Origin: Cercis canadensis | Taxonomy: Eukaryota > Streptophyta > Magnoliopsida > Fabales > Fabaceae | Direction: 5' to 3' | Assembly: GCA_003255065.1 (NCBI GenBank) | Contig: QAOA01000289.1 | Span: 605,805-669,804 of the forward strand | DNA length: 64,000 nucleotides | Shown here: positions 35,434 to 46,844 of the stretch, one piece after another | Layout of the letters: every line of letters starts with the position of its first letter | How positions within the stretch are numbered: position 1 is the first letter of the stretch | The notes under the pieces: generated by a model | Seen by the model: the letters and a program-made list of their open reading frames with translations, nothing else | Database searches by the model: none | Told to the model about the DNA's origin: nothing | Program-made: the position numbers and the translations under genes

Positions 35434-37288
35434 TCAAGAGTAAGACTATATAAAGTTTCCAAATTCTCGTTCTGGGGCCAAAAACTGATGGAAGAAGAAC
35501 TGGTGGGTAGAAATGAGAGAGTGGATTATCTGGGTTTTTCTCAGGAAAATTCGAGAGAATTCTAGGGTTATGTGGGGGGTGAACAGCGGAGAGTATCGTC
35601 GAGAAAACAATATTAAGTAATGGGAATTGGTAGAGGTAGAAATGAGGAAAGGGAAGGCTCTGAACAAAGCGTCGAAAGCCTTCCTTTGCTCACATTGTTA
35701 GAACATGAGGGATTGCACGCTCAATTTGCAGATGAAAAAGAAGCGTTAAAGCAGACGAGTGGTTATTATAAGGACAATTTTTTTTTGTGAGCCCTATGCT
35801 ACCTCCTTCTAACAAGCGAGAGCGGTACCCCTATCTCATTTGAATAGATTTGGGTAAGACTTCTCTAATAATTTTGATATTTTTATTAAAATTTTAAAAA
35901 ATTGAGTACATAAATTTTTATAAAATATAAAAACAACAAGATATAAAAAAAATATGTTAAGAAACAATTTTTTTAAAATTTATTTTTTAACAAATTTTTT
36001 TATATTATGTTATTTTTATATTTTATAAAAAAGTGTATATTTTGACACATATTTAATAATTTTTTAAGATTTTTACAATGACACTAAAATTATAATATAA
36101 ATCCCACAAAACCCTACCCAAAATCTCACACAAAGCTGGCGGGAGTAGTGTTATCTCCCTATAAGAGAATTACTAGCATAGCCCTCTTTTTTTTTTTTGG
36201 GTACATGTACGGACAACATTTTATTACAGAATACAAATATGCATGTATATGTATTTATCAGATTTATAATTTTATTATTTATGATTAAATAATTTGATAC
36301 AATTCTTTTATCAAAAAATTTGTGAGATTTATATGTAATGCATTACAAAAGTATACACATTAGCAACGTTTATTTCTTTCAAAATAGTCAATAGGAATTT
36401 GTTCAAGTTGTAAAAATTAAAAAAAATTTCTCAAACAATATGTAAATATAACTATAAATCTTTATTAATGTTTGTAATATGTCAAGCCTTAAAATAAAAT
36501 AGCTTCCTCGATCACTCTAAACCTTTTGTAACAAACTTTTTTTAAAATAATACATTAAATTTTAAAATTATATAATATTAAATTTCATTGTATATAAAGG
36601 TGTTATCTTATATTATGTATGTTTGCTTATGCGTTATCAAAGGCCTGCAACAAGGACGCTCAATTTAGACATTCGAGGACCCTTTAACTGTTAAGTAAAA
36701 AAAAAAATATCCGTGTGTCATTTTATTTTATTTTTATATTGATTTTAAAATCCAAACAATTTTATGCATTCATATCATAGTAAATATCTCATATGACTAA
36801 CATTGAATCGGGAAAGACCTAAACCCATGCTTTTTATTTTATTTTTTAATCATGGCGAAGCCTAATGATTAAGATTTAAGTATTATAGTATTTTGATATT
36901 CGTATCTCTGTTCCAAACAGCTCCGGGAAACAAGTAGAAATGAGTCAATTTCAGAAACCATAGTGATAATTTGAAAGCTGTTTGATAGTTTGCGTAGACA
37001 AAATAGGAATCTTAAACTATTCACATAAAGTTTCAGCCATCCACGTCACACTTGGATAACTGATTCTGAGGATTTGGCGAAACATGTCTGTAGATTATTA
37101 GGAGTGACAATGGCATCGTAGCAAACACGTCATGTGACTCTGGTTGTTATAAATTATAATGCACCCTGCAAGTTGAAAATTTCTATTAAATTGTGCTTTT
37201 TATGCATGAAAATTGAGAACTACTCTGTTTCCCAAGACCGCATTTTGCTCACATTTTAAATTGAAGTTATCCACTTCTCCATCAACTA
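35434..37288. other. CAF1 leader and AT-rich spacer
   Basis: 35434-35700 is the transcribed leader and promoter side of CAF1. A foldback element occupies 35789-36186. 36190-37260 is AT-rich with no gene visible. Confidence 0.5.
35789..36186. mobile_element. ~400-bp foldback (MITE-like) element
   Basis: The two halves are reverse complements over most of their length around a centre near 35975. The ends GAGCCCTATGCTA and TAGCATAGCCCTC pair, as do inner blocks such as TTTTTATAAAATATAAAAA (left) with its complement near 36010-36035, and GGGTAAGA with TACCC near 36115. It is AT-rich, non-coding and lacks obvious target duplication. Confidence 0.65.
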
Positions 37289-37362
37289 GCTCTCGTAGCT
37301 CAGTTGGTTAGAGCACCCGTTTAGTAAGCGGGAGGTCTTGAGTTCGACTCTCAACGAGAGCA
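37289..37362 (+). tRNA. tRNA-Thr (anticodon AGT)
   Basis: A 74-base cloverleaf: acceptor GCTCTCG/CGAGAGC with discriminator A; D arm GCTCAGTTGGTTAGAGC; anticodon arm CCCGT-TTAGTAA-GCGGG with AGT in the loop, decoding ACU/ACC after A-to-I; T arm TTGAG-TTCGACT-CTCAA. A box (TAGCTCAGTTGG) and B box (GTTCGACTC) are intact. A CAA motif lies just upstream (37284), as usual for plant Pol III tRNA genes. No intron. Confidence 0.97.
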
Positions 37363-38805
37363 AATTGGATGTTCCATTTTTTCTGCCTCTTAGTACTGTC
37401 TTGTTTTCGTTTTTTTCTTTTTAATTTCTTTGTAGTTTCATTACACAAGCACAAACAATTTTATAAACTTTCTGCTTTCTTTTGAATTTGAAGATACTGA
37501 CTAGGCTTGATTGTTTGATACTTCCAGTAAAGGTGGTTTGAGGCTAAAACCTGATTTTGCCAGCAAATAGGAAATAGAAACAAGGCAAGTGCGATTATCA
37601 CCGGTTAGCTGCCCCTGAACCTGAAGTCATCTTATCCTCCACAGACCAAAAAAAGGAGGCAATTGTATTCAGCCATTACTGTAAAATGTAGCAATCGAAA
37701 TGCTTCTTTTTCATAGCGTGAGAGAAATAACAAGTTGAACTCAAGAGGGTAAGGTAGCATCCATGAATGTCAAAACAATGAGGATATATTTATGGTTGCA
37801 GAATGCAAAATGAACATAAAGGGTTACTTTAGGTAAGGTAGCATAATGAACAGAAGCCAAGTATGCAGTTATAAGGCTTGCTATCATCGTTGCTATTGCC
37901 ATTGTCCATCAGGTTAGCAAGAACTGCATGCTCTCTAGTCTCCAGTACACAAGCTAAAGAGGTTGGTATATCAGATTTTGAAATGAAGCACTTAAAATCT
38001 CTATACACTTGGTCCTCAGTTTAGATAAATCTACGTAGTTCCAACTTCCTATGCCTAAGTAGCTAAAAACCTCTATGAGGCTTGACAAGGCAATTCAAGG
38101 CTGAGCATACCATCGCTATCGGCATTCGGCGATATACATTACCACTCAGTCCCATCTAAGATAAATTTTCCACTATCAAAAGTGCTTTACTGATACATAC
38201 ACAGGATAGGCATTATAAGCCACGTACAGAACATTAATCATGTCATTCATGGTCAAGATGATAATAAGTAACCAAACGAACAAGAAGATATATTCATATT
38301 CAGTTCAAATAGTAGGTCCATAAATGTATAATGATTTACATTCTATGGACCTCACCAACATACACATAAACGAGAAGCAAGTAATTAGCTCATATGTCAC
38401 AGGTTTAACAAGTAACCCTCAACTTCGATATTATGTCTCATTTATTATATCATCTGAAAAATTTCTGTTATATACCTGTTATTTTGTCTAACAAGTTACA
38501 GCTCGAGGGGAAAGAAAGAATGCAAAAAGAAGAACTCTATCCAAGTAAACTCAGCATTTTTTTCACAACAAATATTCTTACAGTCAAAGTTGAAGGAGAT
38601 GAAACAAACTGCTTATCTGAGAAGCCAATGGATAAATGTTACCATTAACAGAACCCCTACACGACCAACGTCATAAATGATCTTGTAGGGATAAACTCAG
38701 TAAAGACATTACAAGATAAATCAATATTTTCCTATTAGCATGAACTTAAATTTCAGTACAACCAAGAGAACAAAACAGTAGACACTATTATTCTGCATAC
38801 AACAA
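37363..38805. other. tRNA to RTF2 spacer
   Basis: Apart from the T-run terminator and the RTF2 3' UTR (probably from about 38400-38805), I see no gene, repeat or structured RNA. Confidence 0.45.
37377..37382 (+). terminator. Pol III T-run terminator of tRNA-Thr
   Basis: A run of six T begins 15 bases after the tRNA 3' end, the expected Pol III stop signal. Confidence 0.75.
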
Positions 38806-39957
38806 TCAGTTTCTTCCAAGAGGGAGAGATCTACATGAATACGTTTCTTTAAAATCAGACTTCTTAGAAGAAGTGAATATTGATGCATACACTTCCTTTG
38901 TAGCATTAGTTGGGGTAATATCAGTAGCCTTGAAACGCTTTGCTGCACCATCAGCTGCACCCTTCAAACCAACATTACCATTTGCAACCTTCCCGTTTCC
39001 TTCCACTTTAGCTGAAGCCTTCTCCACAGCCTTAACATCTATGCCATGCTTGGTACCACTAAACCGTGATGCTTCCGAACTCAAACTCTCCTCCCCATTC
39101 ACCACTACTTCTCCATTTTTCACCTTCTTCGTTTTCTTCTCCCTCGTTTTTGCCTTCTCCTCCTCCATTCTCTCCCTCAAAACCGCCACCTCTTCCTCGC
39201 TCCCATTGATTACTATCTTATCTGTTTCTGAAAATTCTTGGTGACACACCAAACAAGACGACGACTTAATCTCTTTCAAAGCCTTAGCACTCAAAACATG
39301 GCCACAGTTCTTCAAAGCAAAAAACTTGTACCTCCCATTAAACTCAAGACCTGAAATAGGACACTGAAACCGCCCTCCAGCACCCTCATCTTCCCTCCCA
39401 GGAATCACACTAAGCTGAACTTTGATCATATCTTTCAACCCCTTGATGTGCCCAAACTCCTTAGGCAGCTTCTTCCCCAGCAACGCCTCCACCAATGCTT
39501 CCTTGTTAAATATATTTCCCAGTTTATCCAGCACACAAGGTTCCCTCAAAGGCTCGTTTGATAAGGCACAGTTCAACCACTTAGACAACCTTTGCTCATT
39601 TGGGTCGACTTTATCGGGCTTCTTGACTGCGTACATATTGAGATAACAGTCGCGAGACTCTGCTCCTGTTGCACCGCCATCTCCTCCGCCGCCACGGAAC
39701 CGGGATCGCAGAATCAGGGTTGAGAAGGGAGTAATTTGGGAGCCCAGAATAGAAGTATCGTCACTAAGAGGTTTGCCATTGAGGGTGAAATAGAAGGATG
39801 ATAAGACTTGGCATGGAGGTAATTTAGAGGATAGGGAACATTTGAGGTGGCGAAGGGTTTGATTGGTGGTCGCAGAAAAGGTTACAGATTGGGTAGGAAT
39901 TTGCAGGTCTGGCGATTCGATTAGGAATTGGAGTTGCCGCTGAGCTTTGGGATGCAT
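38806..39957 (-). CDS. RTF2: Replication termination factor 2 (RTF2)
   Basis: 383 residues in one exon. In fission yeast Rtf2 stabilises paused replication forks; in Arabidopsis RTF2 is an essential nuclear protein linked to pre-mRNA splicing and fork control. Residues 1-90 form a ubiquitin-like region (LQFLIESPDLQIP, a FTLNGKPLSDDTSI turn). The Rtf2 domain then gives RDCYLNMYAVKKPDKVDPNE, LSKWLNCALSNEPLREPCVL, the C2HC2-type RING-like part FQCPISGLEFNGRYKFFAL and NCGHVLSAKALKEIKSSSCL followed by VCHQEF. A Lys/Glu-rich coiled segment (RERMEEEKAKTREKKTKK) and the conserved tail YASIFTSSKK...ETYSCRSLPLGRN finish the protein. Length and domain order are normal for plants. It lies head to head with RPS12 over a shared promoter. 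Confidence 0.95.
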   Translation of the reverse strand: MHPKAQRQLQFLIESPDLQIPTQSVTFSATTNQTLRHLKCSLSSKLPPCQVLSSFYFTLNGKPLSDDTSILGSQITPFSTLILRSRFRGGGGDGGATGAESRDCYLNMYAVKKPDKVDPNEQRLSKWLNCALSNEPLREPCVLDKLGNIFNKEALVEALLGKKLPKEFGHIKGLKDMIKVQLSVIPGREDEGAGGRFQCPISGLEFNGRYKFFALKNCGHVLSAKALKEIKSSSCLVCHQEFSETDKIVINGSEEEVAVLRERMEEEKAKTREKKTKKVKNGEVVVNGEESLSSEASRFSGTKHGIDVKAVEKASAKVEGNGKVANGNVGLKGAADGAAKRFKATDITPTNATKEVYASIFTSSKKSDFKETYSCRSLPLGRN

Positions 39958-40192
39958 TTTGTGTCTTAGGGTTTGAAAAATTGGGAATGGGGAATTTTAG
40001 ATTGGAGGGATTTGATCGATTAGAGTTTCCCCACGTTGGGAAATCTGGGTTTACGATGACCGGAGCAAGAAAGTCACCGACTTTGATAACGGATTAGCCA
40101 CGATTCTGCGAGGGATTTGGGACGAAGTTCAATTGGAGTACCGAACAGGGGCTCTAAATCCCAATTTTTTTCTTTTTGGTCTGGAATCTGAA

Positions 40193-40311
40193 TGGGCTAT
40201 CCTTTGTTTCTTGTTTTTGACGTGAAAAACTGAATGGGCTAATCCCAATCTAACGCTAGAATAGTTTATTTATAATATGGGCCGGGTTGGGCCCATGTGA
40301 ACCCTAGCCCA
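40193..40311. promoter_or_regulatory. Bidirectional RTF2/RPS12 promoter: site II cluster and telo box
   Basis: Five site II cores lie within 120 bases: TGGGCT at 40193 and 40235, TGGGCC at 40278 and 40288 (the latter part of palindromic GGGCCC), and AGCCCA (reverse) at 40306. A telo-box-like AACCCTA sits at 40300-40306. This combination is the classic plant ribosomal-protein promoter signature. The cluster is about 240 bases from the RTF2 start and just upstream of the likely RPS12 leader. Confidence 0.7.
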
Positions 40312-40514
40312 TGATAGAAGGCCGTTCTATATACCTCTCTGATTAAAGTTTCCCTCTTCCAACCTAGACGATCACCTGCTGCTTCTGAGAGAGATCTGTC
40401 GCCTCCATCCATCCCAGGTAAACCTGTTGTCTCTTCCCTCTCCGTTACACTGATGTTTAAAGTCACACACTCTCTCACGAAGATGGGCACAGTGAAACTG
40501 GTTGTTCGCTTCTA

Positions 40515-40541
40515 CTCTCTCTCTCTCTCTCTCTCTCTCTT
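40515..40541. repeat. (CT)n microsatellite in RPS12 5' UTR intron
   Basis: About 13 perfect CT units. It lies within the predicted leader intron of RPS12. Confidence 0.9.
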
Positions 40542-41195
40542 TTTAATCTGTTGGAAGTCTCAGTGGGGCAACAGTTCCCATTCAGCATAGGACAACTTCC
40601 CTGTGCGATTTTCATTAATTTTTGTTTCAACTTCCTTTTGATCACACCCATTAGCAAAAGACAGTTTTTACGTCTCTGTTCTTTAGTAATGGAGTAACCG
40701 ATGGTGTGAAGTTTCTGTTTGTAAGTGTGAATGTTCAATCCTCGCTTATGATTTTTTGTTTGCAATGATAGTATGGCTTTCTTAGAAATAAAGATGTTAA
40801 GTTTTTTGTTTGGTTAGCATTGTGGAATACTTTTCTATTTCCTGAGTGTGCCTTGGACTTTTGCAAATGCAAACCAGGAAATTAAGATAGCTAAATATTT
40901 GAAATTATTGCACCGGCTGTTTTCTAAGAGATTAGGAATTTTATATTTTGTTTGAAACTGGTAAATCCTCATGCACTTCAGTTCAACGATCTATTTAATC
41001 TGAGGATAATGGCACGTTTTGTACAAATGTTATTTCTAAAGCTTGGGTGTATATGTTGTCTTTTTTCCTTAAGCTGACTATTTTTCTTTAGTTGAACATT
41101 TATATTTCTTTCTTGAACTAGTTCAAACTTTTGATTGATTTTATCACCCTTCTGACAGCAAGGAGCAAACTTTTCATCGGAAAGGCAGCAGAAAA

Positions 41196-42374
<1,179 letters not shown>

Positions 42375-43299
42375 GTTGGCAGAAAGGAAAATTAGAGAAC
42401 ATGAGGTCTTTTTGCGTAGAAACAGCTGTTTTTAGGCGCTATCCTTACTCTGTTTTGTGATACTTCTGTCGTTTGGAAGACAAAGATCTTTTTGGTTATG
42501 CTTTTGTTCCCTGAGGATGTTATGGTTTGTATGTGAACTCGCGGGAATTAATGATTATCATTTTTTAATAGAATTTGCAACCTTGATATCTGCTTGTGTT
42601 CCATTTTTACTATGTTATGCTTTGTTGAATCATATTTTTTATTTCAATAAGGCTTAGCTTTCTGAACTCTTGTTTATTTTTTTATTGGCTCCTAAGCTAG
42701 GCAGTTTAAAATATCAGAGTTTGAATTTTTTGGTTTTTGATTCCATTCTGTACCAGATCGAGAAATCTGCTGCGTAATATAAATTTCTCTATTGTGTCCA
42801 GCATCTTACACGTTTTACTCATATCATAGTTTGATTGCTAAATCACAACAATACTGCGTACTTTGACTTAGCTGTACAAAGCAAGAATACAATTGTGAAA
42901 TTGGGTAACCCATGTAATGGATGGTTGAGAAATCTAAGAAATACAAATTGCTAAAAAATTAACATGTATTGTGTTGGTTTGAATCTATCATAAGTAACCT
43001 TGTATTAATTTTGGAAGGTTGTCACAATCCTCATGCAACAGAAATATTTCTTAGGTTTATATTTCTTTTTTCTTTTGTTTTAATTCATACGTTGCTTAAG
43101 TTATCTGCTTTCAAAGGACGTTAAGTTATCAAAAATTCAATATCCTATGCTGTCAAATTTGAGGCAAACGATTAGTACATTTACTCATGCACACACAACA
43201 TTCTTATTCTCCATATCCCCAGAAAAAAAAAAAAAATTAACTGAGTAAAAGAACAAATAGCATATTCAGTTCTTGGTTTTTCAAATAAAACTAGTATAT

Positions 43300-43531
43300 T
43301 GTGAGATCTTATTTTTACACCCTATTTTGTTAATAACACTCCTTATTTAATGTCTAAATATAATATAAATTAAATTACTTTCAATTAATATGAATTTTTT
43401 ATATTAAATAAAGGTTTTTACTATTGACTAAAAAATTTCTATATTAAATGAGGGTAAATTAATTTATATTATATTTAGACATTAAATATTATGTGATATT
43501 AGCAAAATCGAGTGTGAAAATAATAGCTCCC
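43300..43531. mobile_element. MITE copy 1 (left end degenerate)
   Basis: Ends with ...AAAATAATAGCTCCC at 43531. Its internal inverted repeat TTTAATGTCTAAATATAATATAAA (near 43350) pairs with TTATATTATATTTAGACATTAAA near 43465. The left end is eroded (GTGAGATCTTATTTTTACAC). It is about 90% identical to copy 2. Confidence 0.7.
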
Positions 43532-43620
43532 AATTTTATTTTCCATTTATATTTAATTTGTATATATAGCATACGACCATGTTTTGCCCACATATCATTG
43601 TATTGACATATTAATTTTAT

Positions 43621-43851
43621 GGGAGCTGTTATTTTCACATTCTATTTTGCTAATGATACATATTATTTAATGTCTAAATATAATATAAACTAAATTACTT
43701 TCAATTAATATGAATTTTTTATATTAAATAAGGGTTTTTACTATTGACTAAAAAATTTCTATATTAAATGAGGGTAAATTAATTTATATTATATTTAGAC
43801 ATTAAATATAATATGACATTAACAAAATCGAGTATGAAAATAATGGCTCCC
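43621..43851. mobile_element. MITE copy 2 with 8-bp flanking duplication
   Basis: A 231-base element with terminal inverted repeats GGGAGCTGTTATTTTCA...TGAAAATAATGGCTCCC and extended internal complementarity of about 70 bases per arm. It is flanked on both sides by AATTTTAT (43613-43620 and 43852-43859), an 8-base duplication as made by hAT transposases. Non-coding. Confidence 0.75.
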
Positions 43852-45725
43852 AATTTTATTCTCCATTTATATTTAATTTATATGTATAGCATATGACCAA
43901 GTTTTGCCCACGCATCATTGGCTCACACATCATTGTATCGAGTATCCCATAAAATTGATGAATGTGTTTTTGCATCCTGAGATTCTGTTAAAAAGAAATT
44001 TGTTACAAAACATAATCTAAAAGTTGATAAATATTATAAATTTTGATAGAAAAATTACTTTATTGCTTTTTTTATCTTTCTTTTTTCTAAACTAGTTTAA
44101 AGTTTTGGAGGCATCGCATAGGGTGGTAATGATAAATGATTGAAAATGATTTTGCAACTCTTGGGATTTCATTTAGGATGGGCTTGAGAGTATAGTGCAA
44201 ATCAAGTCATGGTAGGCCATGATGATTTTTGAAACTCAGCTTTGTATTGTGGTCCATCAAATTTTTGAAGAATTGCAATAATTTCAAAGTGGTCCGTAAA
44301 GGAAGTGAATTATCAACCACGGGTTTGAGTATAAACTAGTGGTTCTTAGCTAAAATTGAGACCTCGTCCAGGGTTGTAGGCAGTGGTTGAGCATCTATCA
44401 ACCACCTACATTTACAAATCCTCAAATTTCCCAACAACCCTTTTCATTCCTAACCCAGCCCTACCCTTCTTTTCTTGTCAAAAACGGAATGTACTTCAAC
44501 TTTAAGGCTAATTACATTTTCTGGTTTTGTGGTCCTAACTTAATTCAGACATTGCCTCTCAACCTTATCTTAAAAAACATCATGGTGGAAATAACTTCAA
44601 ATATGTACTAGGCTGTTAAATCGCACAAGATAGTATAGTGACACAATTTCTTATACAAGTTTCATGTTGGTTGTTAATTTAACGACTAAAGTTTCTAACA
44701 GTAGCTAATATCATGTGGATCTAATGGCAACTCTCGTAAGAATCGTGGCCTAGGGTTGATAGCCCTGTCACATTAGCTCATTTGTAAGAAAAAAATAATG
44801 TATCTAGTGATATTAACAAGGGTGCGAGATTGAATCCCTCTTCCATAAACAATGTATCTTCTCCTTTTCATTGAAGCACAAGCGTTAATATGCAATAACA
44901 TTCTCATGAGTAGAGGTATGGGCAAAGCAGGGATAAGAATTCTTGGACTTTAGGTGTGAATAAATCAGGAGGATAGACTGAGCAGAGGATCAGGTCAGGC
45001 ACTTCCCTTGTCTTCCATATGAACTGCATGGCAATGCACATTGGACAGTTAACTTATTGCTGCAAAAGGCGTCTATCCAGATTGGACCTTGGCATTATTC
45101 AATATTCATTGCGATGAAAATGATAAATTTCCATATTGCTATCCATGTTGAAGTGAAGATAACAAACTGCTTTTAGATATAGTCAAATTTATTTATTTAC
45201 TAATGGTAGATATAGTCAAAATTTGGATCCACATTGTTTGGTGCCTCAAATCTAGGAGATCTGCCTCAAAATTTGCTAATGGTAGATATAGTCAAATATG
45301 AGATATTTATATAAGATATGGTACAGAAATTCACTTGCACACTGCAAAATTACTGTCAGATGCAGAAGCAGGACAAAAATGGCTCAACTTCTCAATTTTC
45401 AGGTTATAACAACTGCCATTACTTCTCAGTTTTATGTCCATATTTCTGATGCCACTTTTTGTGTTATTTTTCACATTTTCTGCAATCTATCTTCCTAGAA
45501 TACAAAACAATTTATTAAGTGTTACAGTTAATGTTTTCCATTTCCAAAGAATGATTCAAACATCTCAATGTTTTGTTTGTGAATTATTCATGTCAAGTGT
45601 CACATTTTGTTCAAATGTAGATAGGTGCTGTATGTGATGTTCCCCACTTGAAAAAATATGATATCGCAGCGAATCATCCATGTCAAGTGAATTCAGGTTT
45701 ACCTTGTACATTTTTTCTCCTCCTC

Positions 45726-45757
<32 letters not shown>

Positions 45758-45832
45758 NTCTATTTTTTTTTGGGTTGCTTTCTTCCTTATTTCTAGGTTG
45801 GGACTGTTATTTTTCACCAAGTTATTAAGGCT

Positions 45833-45940
45833 CCATTTGTTTCGATAGAAATGATTTTTATAGAAAATATTTTAGCCTAAGAATTAAAAATTCTTAGACT
45901 AAAAAATGTGTTTTGCAAACTATTTCTGTCAAAACAAATT
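45833..45940. mobile_element. Small foldback element (second copy at 46085)
   Basis: The arms CCATTTGTTTCGATAGAAAT and ATTTCTGTCAAAACAAATT are near reverse complements. The centre CCTAAGAATTAAAAATTCTTAG forms the hairpin tip. About 108 bases; non-coding. Confidence 0.55.
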
Positions 45941-46335
45941 AAGTGTAAAGAAAAATGCTAAGTCAAATCGACTAATCAGTATCTTGAGTAGTTTTTAAGA
46001 CTTCCTAAGGTCTCAACTTAAGCCTTTCTATTTATAACAAGGCCAACGAAAAGCAAGTAGTAACAATAGTAGAAATAGTACAGNCCATTTGTTTCGATAG
46101 AAATGATTTTTATAGAAAATATTTTAGCCTAAGAATTAAAAATTTTTAGACTAAAAAATGTGTTTTGCAAACTATTTCTGTCAAAACAAATTAAGTGTAA
46201 AGAAAAATGCTAAGTCAAATCGACTAATCAGTATCTTGAGTAGTTTTTAAGACTTCCTAAGGTCTCAACTTAAGCCTTTCTATTTATAACAAGGCCAACG
46301 AAAAGCAAGTAGTAACAATAGTAGAAATAGTACAG
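45833..46335. repeat. 251-bp duplication around single N (46084)
   Basis: 45833-46083 and 46085-46335 are equal in length and identical except for one C/T difference, joined by a lone N. An unmerged contig overlap is the simplest reading. Each copy contains a small foldback element in its first 108 bases. Confidence 0.9.
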
Positions 46336-46682
46336 AACAGAGCATAACTTGCTCATTTTAACCTTAACTAATTATTGTCCAAGCACCTATGAGGCTGAGT
46401 TGTGAACCCAAAAGTTGTGTGTAGGTACTCACACCCATACTCTATTTACGTTAGTGTGAAAAAGAGGATAACTAAAATTTGATCCTCTAACTGCTTGTGA
46501 TTGAATGAATGGGCATGACGTAATTAGCTAAATGGCACGCAAGTTTGAAGATAGGACAAGAAAATTGGTAAATTTATAATAACGGCTGACCTTCTCTCAC
46601 TTGGCAAGCTTTGAACCACCTAACTAACCTTGCCTTTGTCCTCAGTGGCTGGAAAAAACCAATGCGTGGCTCAGCTTCTGTC

Positions 46683-46690
46683 TATATAAA
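46683..46690 (+). promoter_or_regulatory. TATA box of GAPN gene
   Basis: TATATAAA, 155 bases upstream of the GAPN ATG and followed by a CA-rich, pyrimidine-rich leader typical of plant 5' UTRs. It is a good candidate for the core promoter. Confidence 0.6.
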
Positions 46691-46844
46691 TAAACCAATG
46701 CTAACTCACTCACCAAACCATACTACACCAGTCACTCCTCCTACCCTTCACTTTACCACTCCAATCCTTCTTCCCTCTTTCCCTCTGCATTCTATAAAAC
46801 GAGAACAAAAGAGAGTGCCTTTTGGTGTTATTTCTGATATATAC

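Larger units (their letters stand above)
42375..46682. other. Gene-poor spacer between RPS12 and GAPN
   Basis: 42375-42780 is the RPS12 3' UTR and flank. 43300-43920 holds a tandem pair of inverted-repeat elements. 44100-45640 has no recognisable gene; a short unit AATGGTAGATATAGTCAAA recurs three times at 45174-45296. A long T run with an N is at 45727-45770. 45833-46335 is an N-joined duplication. The last 300 bases are the GAPN promoter. Confidence 0.5.

Noticed and set aside
45727-45770. Long T run with N as a possible retrotransposon poly(A) tail
   Set aside because: No reverse-transcribed body lies next to it. It may simply be a homopolymer or joint of uncertain length.
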